Of a stretch of DNA of 64,000 nucleotides, positions 15,450 through 24,675 are shown in pieces. Location of the stretch: positions 204,351-268,350 of the forward strand of contig JAJOHG010000045.1 in the NCBI GenBank assembly GCA_021029095.1, given 5' to 3'. Position numbers and translations under genes: made by a program. Below the pieces are notes generated by a model. The model was given only the letters and a program-made list of their open reading frames with translations. It made no database searches and was not told the DNA's origin. Position 1 is the first letter of the stretch. Each line of letters begins with the position of its first letter. Source of the DNA: Phellopilus nigrolimitatus. Taxonomy: Eukaryota > Basidiomycota > Agaricomycetes > Hymenochaetales > Hymenochaetaceae.

Positions 15450-16610
15450 CGTCGGCAATCCTAAAACTCGGCTCAAGAACGCCCGATGTCCACGCACTAG
15501 CGAATGAGAAATGTAAATCAGACTGTCGCGCATAGCTTCATGATTTAGCTTGTGTTATAAAGAGCAGTTAACGTGCTTTTTCAATGGGAGAAGGTGTACG
15601 AATACCGCCAGAATTCAGACGATCAAATCGGGCATTGCGGCATACAAGAGTATGCTTCCCCAGTTGCGTGATTCAAGACAAATGTAAGGTGGTTTCATAC
15701 AAATGCAAGAGGAGAGATTACCGGATGTGAAAGAAAATGGTCCAATTGTACTAGCTTATACGTATACTTAGACCAGCTGTCGTGATGAAGCATATTTGAT
15801 GTTGATACAACCGAAGAACCGCGATGTTCGCGTCTGTGCATCGCAGTCCAATTTTGGCTTTCAGACAGGCGCATTTTATTAGCTGTGACTCGAGGAAACA
15901 GGAGACCAGACTTACAAGACCTCCTAGATGATGCCGCTGATGTATTTACCAATGTTCGAAGCCTCAGAAAGTGTCGACCTGCCAGATACCCATGGCGAAG
16001 CCGACGATAACGCGATAGCACGAGGACGGCGCACGAAGTGAGAAGACTTTGACGCTAGGTAAGGAAGCAGGAGAAGGTACCGTCGAGCGCGTATCCGATG
16101 ATGAGGTGTGACTGAAGCATGATTGGTATATCACTATGTGGCGTAAGACCCGTGTCCGTTCCGCCTGTCCGGAAGCTCGCCAAAACTGCTCGACGATGAC
16201 ACGCCCTCAGGATTGTTCACGAAATCACCGAGCGAAGGACACAGCCTTTCGGTGCGCTTTAGGCAGTACATACGATCCAAGAGAAGAGCGAGAATGTCAA
16301 TCTCTCTTTCAAAATAAGCCTGCGAGCACAGATGCGTGAAATGAATCTGCGACTTGATGAGTTTTCATGCTGAAGAGTTCAAGAGGCCGCATGAGACCGA
16401 GGTAATCAAAATTGTATATTTCAAATCAGTGACGACGCTCGAACAGGGGTTTGGGAGAGCAGTCCTGTTTAAGTTGAGAAGAAAGAATGAGAGGCCGATG
16501 AGTTGCCTGTCGAGGCTAAGGTTGGTGTTGACGGCCTGAAAGAAAAACGGCCTGAAAGGAAAGCAGCCCACCTGTATTGCTACATACTTCATAGGCCTTC
16601 GCGTGCACGT
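15450..16610 (-). repeat. Duplicated segment upstream of DUF6533 copy 1
   Basis: Matches about 35280-36110 and 41260-42010. Shared features on the minus strand are a peptide AMxIWQxDTF-like block (near 15990) and a block reading NTNLSLDRQLIGLS (near 16510), which is TNLSLDGQLVGFS in the 36-kb copy. These suggest ancient exons, but no consistent gene model could be built. Confidence 0.5.
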
Positions 16611-17141
16611 AGCAGGGCCGCCTGTTTTCCTGCCCCAGCGGCGCCTCGCACGCGCAATGGGGTCGAGGATGCCAAAATATAAAAAATAAAAACATCTTGC
16701 GCGGTCGGACATTCCCTATCGGTAATGGTTCTCCCTCTTGATCGCCTTCTGCGACGACGCTGGCCACTGCGACAGGCACAGACGGTGCAGGAAAAGGCAC
16801 ACGCAGATAGAGCCCAATGCCCGAGAGCGGTTTCCCCGAGGCTTTGGCTTGGTGTCAGCTGCTGATTTGAGCGTCTTTCCCGCCGTTAATCTGAGCCGCA
16901 TATCGCCACGGTATTCCAGAAGGACGCAGACCTAAAGGGCCGAAAGGGAGAAGCAGTATGGACGAACTGAGACTGTCCCATGGCGCTAAATGGATATCTT
17001 CAAGTTAGACGAGAGTGGCGGGAAAGCGCGACGACTACGCGGTCCCTCCCCGTGCGCTGAAGCCAGAAGGAGGGTTGAGGGTTATATCCGCAGTGTGCAC
17101 CCCAGAAGCTTGACACTCACCCATTAATCCGGTCCGGGCGC
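16610..17141 (+). repeat. Repeat R, copy 3, left part (split by LTR element)
   Basis: Continues at 28417 on the far side of the retrotransposon. The junction sequence matches the uninterrupted copy at 10960-12290, which fixes the insertion point. Confidence 0.8.
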
Positions 17142-17801
17142 TTTACGAGACCCTTTCGGGCAAGTAGCGCAGACGGTCGAAGACAGCCCACAGGGTTCGG
17201 GGAATCTACGGTGCCTTGATCAAGAAGAGAGAAAAGCCGACAGGGGACTCAACACTGGGACGACGCGACGCTGACTCGCTCCCTCTCTATCGATGCTGTC
17301 GAGACGGCGATCCAGTGAGGTCGTGGTCGCGGACCGTTCGAGATAGACGACGGTGTCGAGTAAGGTTCAGAAACGATGACGATGTCGAGAAACGGATCAA
17401 GCGTCGATCGCGAAGTCAAGAAGAGCGAACGAGAGATCGAGAAGAGAGAAGATGAGAAGTGTGTGTCAATCCTATTCAGTGTCGTAATCGCGAAGGGGGG
17501 ACCCCCGTACAAAGATGCCTCTATCTCGACTAAATACTGAATCCCGTTTCTGTCTACGGTCCGTGCGCGATCCCAGTAAGGTAACTGAACAAAGAGTGCC
17601 CCGCGATGTCTCCGCGACTCGACTCATCATCCCTGTGTCATCCGCGTCGATCCTCGGTCCTTCGTCCGCGTCCGCGATCGCGCTTGATCCTCTATCCGTG
17701 TCCGTACTCGTCCTCGATCCTCAATCCGTCTCTATGCTCAACCGCGATCCTGTACCCGTTCCGCGACGATATCGGAAGGTAGCCAGTGGTACACTGGTAC
17801 A
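17142..17801 (-). repeat. 3' LTR of the Ty3-type element
   Basis: 660 bases, the same length as the partner. In the 28-kb copy, two Gs of this copy (both in CG context, near 17756 and 17779) are A. The outer end in plus orientation starts TTTACGAG. The inner end carries a short palindrome, CCAGTGGTACACTGG. Confidence 0.93.
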
Positions 17802-17816
17802 CCTCCCCCTGACTTT
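17802..17816 (-). other. Polypurine tract
   Basis: On the minus strand AAGTCAGGGGGAGG lies directly against the TG of the 3' LTR, the expected position for priming plus-strand DNA synthesis. Confidence 0.75.
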
Positions 17817-17870
17817 GAAATAGTGACCATCCTTGGTCACTGCCGTGCGGGCGAGACGAGGGTGCGTGAT

Positions 17871-18578
17871 TTATTTGAGGTCGATGGTAATGTGGTCGCT
17901 GTTGGCAGGCGCGGGGTCGCGGGGAGGGGTAGGAGCGGGTGTGGCTTCCACGTCGGTGTCATCCTCGTCGAGGGAGTCGTCGTAATCGTCCTCGTCGTGA
18001 TTGTCGTCGAGTATGGAGACCCCGAGGATAGAGGGACCCGGGATGCGAAGGCCGGCATATTCCTCGAGCACGCGGAGGCGGCGGAAAATTTCTGAGGTCG
18101 CGACATTGGTAAACTCGGCGTCGAGAACGGCGCGTGGGTTATCTTCGATTCCGAGACGACGGTAGAGGGCTTCGACAACGTCGTCAACGCGGTCGAAACC
18201 GATTGCGGCGAGAGCGCAGTTGTGGCCGACCTCCTCGAGGAAGAGGCGACGGAGCTCGTTCTGGGTATGGCGGAGTCGGTGGGGGCTAACGCGGGGTATA
18301 ATCTGTGGATAGCGGTGGAAGAGCGCACTGATAAAGCTCCTCCATGGGTCACGGGGATCAATGACAATGGAGAGCCATGTCGCGGAGAACGGGGGACCTG
18401 CGTAGTCGATCGCGAGCTGGATCATGGTGGTGTCGTCGACGCGGCTGAGGGTCGCGAACCACGCGGTCGAGATGAGGAACTCCGGAAGCGTAAGGGGTAA
18501 GCCAAGTGGAGAAGGTGCGTCGATCGCGCCGAAGATTGGAAGGGCGGGGGTGGGAATGGGAATGGGCCGGGGAAGCAT
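17871..18578 (-). CDS. Gag-like/unknown accessory protein of the LTR element
   Basis: About 235 residues from the first ATG (MLPRPIPIPTPALPIFGAID). The frame is open further upstream to about 18815, but without an ATG, so an upstream exon is possible. The central part, with FLISTAWFATLSRVDDTTMI then a spaced SATWLSIVIDPRDPWRSF, has the pattern of retroelement capsid N-terminal regions (F-x-W-F ... W ... W-x-x-F). That is a pattern impression, not a confirmed match. The C-terminus is acidic (DEDDYDDSLDEDDTDVE). It is divergent to the plus-strand gene starting at 19036 and ends about 70 bases before the 3' LTR. It could be a second Gag or an unrelated captured gene. Confidence 0.55.
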   Translation of the reverse strand: MLPRPIPIPTPALPIFGAIDAPSPLGLPLTLPEFLISTAWFATLSRVDDTTMIQLAIDYAGPPFSATWLSIVIDPRDPWRSFISALFHRYPQIIPRVSPHRLRHTQNELRRLFLEEVGHNCALAAIGFDRVDDVVEALYRRLGIEDNPRAVLDAEFTNVATSEIFRRLRVLEEYAGLRIPGPSILGVSILDDNHDEDDYDDSLDEDDTDVEATPAPTPPRDPAPANSDHITIDLK

Positions 18579-18815
18579 GATGGTCGCGGAAGAGTTGAGA
18601 TCGTCGAGTGCCGTAAGGGAAGGGGAAGATTTGGTCGCGGAGGGGATCGCGGGGTGTGCCGCGTCGCGTAGAGGTACTATACAGTTACCTGTGGCAGAGT
18701 CCGAGGTGGGATGATTGGCGAGGATCGGCGAGGGGGGCGGTTGATGGATCACGGGAGTTGCCGAAGTGGGAGCGCGCGTGGAGCGAGTGTAGACAATGCG
18801 GTGGGGACTTAGCAA

Positions 18816-19035
18816 TTTGAAAGTGATGTGGATGATGTAAGCGTGGATTGGTCAGGTGATGGGCCGGTGGGCCGGGGCCTGGAGTTTGCCGGACGGGATC
18901 AACTGAGTGGAGTCAAACTGGAAAAGCTTCCGTCGGATAGGGTCGAGTTATGTAAAAGAAGCGTCGCGTGTGGCGGCATAATTTGCGCCCTTGGCGTTTA
19001 ACGGCGACCAACCTTTTCTTTCTTCGACCACCACC
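18816..19035. promoter_or_regulatory. Putative bidirectional promoter between the two accessory genes
   Basis: About 220 bases separate the divergent frames. It contains ATTGGTCA (near 18848), an inverted CCAAT box, followed by GC boxes (GGGCCGGTGGGCCGGGGC). The plus-strand start codon has a strong context, CCACCATGG. Confidence 0.4.
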
Positions 19036-20777
19036 ATGGCCAGCGCACCCCCCGCAACGAAACTGGCCCCGAGCCAGGCGGCTCAGGACCTGCGCGCCAA
19101 CCTACGGCGCGCGAGCGCGCGGCTGAAGGAGTCGCACGAGGCGTTCGACCCGGACGAGGTGGAGGCGGCTGTCCGCGGCGCGCGCGACGCGATGGTGAGT
19201 CCCGCGGTCGTTTTCGTGCAGGTAGTTGATTGACCGTGACTGTTTTATGTTGCAGTTACCTGTTTTTGCCGTGTTCGTGCGCGACAGGAACGGCGAGGAG
19301 CTGTTTGCGGAGGGCGAATTCGCCAACCTGGCCGCGGAGGCGAGGCCCGTCCGCGATGCGCTGCGTCGGGCGGAAGCGGCGTTCGACCGGATGCCCGCTG
19401 AGGCGTCCGAGCCCGAGGTGCGCGTGAAGGAGGAGCCGGAGACGCCGGAGGAGGTAAGTGCACGGCTGGCTGGGGTCGACGCAGCTAACGTGACGTTTTT
19501 AGGTAATGTCGAAGGTTCGCTCGACCGCGGGGTCGAGCGCGAAACCAGGTCCGGGATCGGCGGCGGTGTCAGGACGCAAGCGCAGCGCGTCGTCGTCACC
19601 GGACCGCGACGCGCGAGGAGTCAAGCGCGTGGCGACGGACCTGGCTGTCGACGGCCGCGACGCAGGTGCCCCCGCGACGGGCGGGGGCGAGAAGACAGCA
19701 CCCCCCGCTACGGGCGGGGAGGAGAAGACGGCAGACCCCGCGACGGGCGGGGTCAAGAAGACGGCGGCCCCCGCGACGGGCGGGGACACAAAGTCGGCGG
19801 CGACGGACCGATGGCCGCGTGCACGCACGCAGGTCGAGGTTCTCGTGCCACCGGTAAGTCGCCATGTTACCATGCGCATTCGTGCTGATCGTCTGAAGTT
19901 GGCCCAGGCCGAGGCAGACAAGGTCCGCCAGGCGGGCGGGGACGCGATCGCGGTCGCGGCGGCGTGGGAGGCCGCCGAGTCGGACCTCGCGTCCTTGCGC
20001 GACGAGGACGCAGATGCGGCTGGCGAGGCGGACGTCGTTGGCGACGACGGGACTGGCGGCGGCCCGCGCCTTAGCGACCGGGAGATCGAGGGGTGCCTGC
20101 GCGCGATGGACACGCGCGTCGTCTGCGATGCCTGCCTCCGCGAGGGCACGCGATGCAAGCACGCGATGGGCAAGGTCTGCCAGGCCTGCAAGGACAGGGG
20201 CGGGGCGTGCGCGGTCGACGGGTTCCGGACGTCGCCAATCTCGGCGAAACGGCTGGGACCGGAGATCGCGAAGCCCAAGCCGAAGGCCAAGACGACCCGG
20301 CGCGGTGCGGCGGCGAAGGACGAGGAATGGGACGACGCGGAGGGGCGGGGTACCCAGGGAAAGGGGAAGGGCCGCCTGGCGTCGAGGGTGAAGGCGGAAC
20401 CGGCGGTGAAGGAAGAGAAGCGGCAGCCGCGTCCGCGCGCGGCGCGTGGGACATGGGGCGGATCGCGGGCGCTACCGCCCTCGTCGGATGTGGGGTCGCC
20501 GGTCGCGGGCCCATCGCAGGTGGTGAGGTCGAGCGTGGTGTCGGATTGGCCAACCCCTCGCTACGACCCCGTGTCCGTGGAGAGCGACCTCGCGGCCGCC
20601 GAGGACGCTTTCCACCGTGTGGCGGTGACGACGCGGACGGCGGCGGACGCGATGGGCGCCTTCATCCGCGTGGCCGTGCAAGCGGAGGACACGCTGCGCG
20701 CCGTTAGCCGCGTGGCGGAGAATGCGGAGGAGCGGTTGGCGGTGTTGAGGACGAATGTGTTCGTCGCGGACCCGTGA
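19036..20777 (+). CDS. Antisense Zn2Cys6-type protein carried by the LTR element
   Basis: A spliced gene on the strand opposite gag and pol. Exon 1 is 19036-19194 (MASAPPATKLAPSQAAQDLR, charged helix), exon 2 is 19256-19453, exon 3 is 19503-20777. A further frame-neutral 54-base intron (19854-19907, GTAAGT to CCCAG) is likely. The protein is about 525-543 residues. The cysteine cluster at 20124-20210 reads C-x2-C-x6-C-x7-C-x2-C-x6-C, which fits the fungal binuclear zinc cluster consensus, and is followed by basic stretches (KPKPKAKTTRRG). The middle holds Ala-Pro-Ala-Thr-Gly-Gly tandem repeats encoded at about 19670-19795. The C-terminal region looks helical. Zn2Cys6 proteins usually bind DNA; a role in controlling the element or its host is inference. 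It could instead be a captured host gene. Confidence 0.75.
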
Positions 20778-21055
20778 GGTTTTTCGGTTTTGTTTTCTGT
20801 CTCGGTGTGTTTTCTTGGTCGCGCGTCGTGTTTTTTAGATATAATACGCTTGCGTAATGTAATATAATACGCGCTTTCTCGTGTTTGTGTGAAGGACGTG
20901 TGTTGCGGGGGTGGGTGAGGATCGAGACCTTGCCCGCGATGTGTGTTCGTGAGTGTCGAGCAGATCTTCGACCAGGGAAACGTCTTCATGGTATAAGCGA
21001 AGTGTATTGAGTGAGACTTATGGAGACAATTGGGACTACAGGGGTTGCTTTCTGT
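20778..21055. other. Convergent 3' ends of the antisense gene and pol
   Basis: T-rich sequence after the antisense gene stop, probably its 3' untranslated region and polyadenylation area. Nothing else seen. Confidence 0.4.
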
Positions 21056-24000
21056 CTAATCACCATGCTCGTCCATCCAGTCTGCCGCGATGTCAGGCCG
21101 GTCCTCCGCGATGTCGTCCGGTGTGTTAGCGATCTCGTCTAGGTCGCGGTTTGTCCGCTGGACGTGTTGGGTAAGCGGAACCGTGAGCTGGGATCGCGGG
21201 TGGTACGGAATGACACGGAATGCCGCGAAGCGGTTTCTGTACAGTGAGCCGTCCATATCCGCGAGGATGTATGAGCCACCTTTGGTGCGGCGAGCGACGA
21301 CAAGAGGTCCGAGGTAACGGTGCTTGGTCTTACGATTGAGCTCCTTCTCGACGCGTGTGTTCCGTGCTAGGACGAGGGCACCGGGCTCGAAGTTGTACTC
21401 CTTGATCGAGTGCTCGTATTCAGATCGAAAGCGGTGTGCGGCTTTGAATCGTGATGCGAGTACGCGATCATGTGCTATTGCGAGATCTTCGGAGCGACGT
21501 TGGAGGTCCTTGGCATGTCTGGCTAGAAGCTCGATATGCAAGATGGTGCGGTCGAGAGTCGGGGACATGTATGTCGCTTCAATAAGGTCGAGGGGAAGCG
21601 TGGGCTCCACTCCGTGCATAAGGTAGTATGGTGAGTATCCAGATGACGCTTTAATCGTGACTCGATCCGACCAGAAGGCGTATGCCGCGACTGCTGGCCA
21701 CTTGCTATCGTCGCCTTTGCAGAGCTTCATGATGACTTCGCGAATATCACGGTGGGATCGCTCGACGATGCCGTTCGCTTGAGAGTTGTACGGGGATATC
21801 GCGATATGGTGTCCGATGTGGCGCGCGATCTTCGTGACGGCGGGCTCGAATGCGGACCCGTTGTCCGTGACGACGTCGATAAAGGGACCATGCCGGCAGA
21901 CGATCTCGTCGAAGAGGAAGTTCTGGATAGCCTTCGCGCTCTCGTTACGCAGAAGACGAAACTCGGGCCAGCCGGATAGGGAGCAGCGCGCTTGAATGAT
22001 GTACTGGAATCCGGCCGCTTTGGGCATGTGCATGATGTCGACATGAATGCGGCGAAACAGACCGGCTGGGGGCGGGATCGAGGGAGGGATGTGTAGGCGT
22101 TTCGTTTGTCGGACTTGACACTCGTGACAAGAAGTCAGGAACCACTTGATGTCGCGGTCCATGAATGGCCACCAGAAGCGGTCGTGGATCCTGATCCGCA
22201 CGGAGAAGAAGCCGCGGTGTCCAATATCGTCATGCGAAGCCTCCATGATGCGGAAGCGCCGCGAAGCGTCCGGGACTTGTTGAGGGCGGTTCTTGCGGTT
22301 CTTTCGCCAGAAGAGATCCTTGTCGACAAAGAATTGCGCTGCGGCTCGAACGAAGGCCCGCAGCTTCGCTTCGTCGCCCTTTAGATGCGCGGGCGGTTCG
22401 CTCGTGGTCAAGAATTTGCGGAATAGTTCGAGATGCGCATCGCGACGTTGTGCCTTCGAGGATCGCGGTATTGCAGGCGATGCTTTCTCGACCGTAGCGG
22501 ACGTCGCGAGGAACCCGTACTGCTCGTCGATCCAGTCCTCGTACTCTGTGTCGGGTGGGGGGTCCTCCGGTGCTGAAGGCCGTCTTGACACGCCATCCGC
22601 GCCTGAGTGCCGTTCCCCTGGGACGTGTACGAGCTTGAAGTTGAATAATAAGATGCCCGCGACCCAGCGGTTGATGGTAGCGTTCGGGAGGAGGTCGCGG
22701 TTGTTGATCATGCCGCTGATGTACTTCGCGTCGACCTCTACCACTAGGTATGGGAAACCGATGATGTAGAGTCGCGCTGCGCGGAGAGCTCGAAAGAGGC
22801 CAAAGAGCTCGGCCTTCGGTTGGGAGTAGTTCCGTTCGCGCTCGTTCCAGCAACCTGAGATAAAGCGCGATACGAAGCGTTCTCCCTTTTCTCCGAGCTG
22901 GAGGATGATGCAGCCGAAACCGATGTTCGAAGAGTCGACCGCGAGTATGATGGGACGGGTGCATTGATAGTCGATCGGTTTCAGCGCGGGGCAGTTCATG
23001 ACGGTTTCCTTGACCCGTTGGAAGCACTCGATCTGTTCCGGGCCGAAAATGAAGTCAATGTTTTTGTTGAGGAGGACAGTGATCGGTTTCGTGAGTCGCG
23101 CGTAGTCCTTGATGAAGATACGAAGCACGCCGCATGTCCCTAGGAATTGGCGAACCTCTGAGACGTTACGCGGCTCAGGCCAGTCGCGGATACACTGGAC
23201 ACGGGAATCATCTGCGACGCGTCCGTCGTATGTGCATGTGTGTCCAACGATGACTCCGGAAGGTGCGCAGAGCGTGATCTTCTTTCCTGATAGGGTCGCG
23301 CCGACGTTCTTGAGTCTCTGGAGAATGCGGTTGACGACGAGGAGGTGTTCGTAGATGAAACGACGGATCCCTGGGTTACCTTCCATTACCTCGTACGTAC
23401 CGTCTTCGCGCTCGTATCGGGTTTCTGGGCCTTTCACGGGAATGTCGTCAATGAATGGGACCGTATGTCCCGGGATTTCGTCGCGGAGAATGAACGTGAC
23501 GTCGCCATGCATAGTCTGCTGTGAGTTCGTCCACCCCATAGGGATCGCTGTGATACGGAAGGTCCCAAGTGGTGTCTGGAACGTAGTGAGATCCCGAGAG
23601 TCCTCATGCAGCTTCCGTTGGTCGAATGCGACGAAGAGGTCGAAGATGGTGTAGCAGGCGCGACCGCCGAAGGACTCCGCTAGCGTGTCGACGCTGGGTG
23701 GAACTGCGGGATCGCGGATTGAAACCGCGTTCAGTGGTTGGAGGTCGTGTACAATTCGAAGGGACGTCCCGTCTTTCTTGACGACGCAAAACCATCTCGA
23801 TCGGTAAGAGGAGTTCGAGGGCTCGTACACACCAGAGCTGATTTTATCCTTGATGATCGCGATGACTTTGTCGAAGATGCCTGGAGGGATGGGGATGACG
23901 CGCAGTGCCCACGGGATGTGCTCGATAGTCGGAATGAGCACCGGTGGGAAGTACTCTTGATCGAGGGACCCCTTCTCGCTTTCGTCCCAGGCGAACGCAA

Positions 24001-24675
24001 ATTCCTGGATACGGATGAGCTCGAGCGAGAGCTTCACCTCGTCTGGCAACAAGAAATCCGTCCCCTCGAGGGCGGATTTGAGGGAATTATACCGTTCTTG
24101 GGTGAAGCGCGTTCCGGGGACGAAGTCAGGAGGATGCAGAGGGATCTCTGGGAGGTCGCGGAGAGGGTCGGGGAACTCGTGGCGGATGATGCGGAATTTT
24201 TCGGGGAGGGTCGTCTGTACTGGTTTGACGCGGTCCGCGACCTTCTTGTACGCAAGGCTGGTCGCGTGGGTGTCACGGGCGAAGTCTAAGGGTATATTGC
24301 GATCGAGGGCGGTGACGGGTTTTTGGGAGGAGATAGAGACGGAGGAGATAGAGACGAGATTAGCGTGGAGAGCCGCGGGTATCTGAGTTGGAGGCGAAGT
24401 GGGTTTCGTGTATTTTCTGGTTTTCTTCGGGGTTTTGCGGGATTGCGAGTGTTTATGTTGTTTTGATGGGTTAACTGTGAAAGCGGATGGAGACGGAGCG
24501 AAGGGATCAAAAGTAGAAACCGCGATCGAGTCGTGGTCGCAAAAGACATAAGCTTGATTGAAGAAAAATGGTGACGCCGCGACATCGTCGCTGAAGGAAT
24601 GGAGTGAGCGGGGTATCGGTTTGGGTGGTGGGCCTCCCCGTCGTGACGGCGGTTCCTCGACCTTCAGGTAAAACC
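21056..24675 (-). CDS. pol: Pol polyprotein: reverse transcriptase, RNase H, integrase
   Basis: Frame -1 relative to gag; I read it open, without stops, from the end of gag (24675) to 21056, about 1200 codons. The reverse transcriptase active site reads PFIDDIPVKG (near 23450), preceded by RIVHDLQPLNAVSI and TTFQTPLGTFRITAIPMGW. RNase H follows with the block starting AVDSSNIGFG (near 22930) and later EVDAKYISGMI. Integrase has the HHCC zinc-binding region (SHDDIGHRGF ... SCHECQVRQ), the catalytic acids in HVDIMHMP, VTDNGSAFEP and GIVERSHRDI, and a GPY/F-like module (KHRYLGPLVVARR). No chromodomain is visible at the C-terminus. There is no good ATG; translation is expected by frameshifting from gag. 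Confidence 0.92.

Noticed and set aside
17216..17823. Plus-strand open frames inside the left LTR, repeated in the right LTR
   Set aside because: They are identical in both LTRs simply because the LTRs are identical; low-complexity Arg/Ser reading, no start context and antisense to the element.
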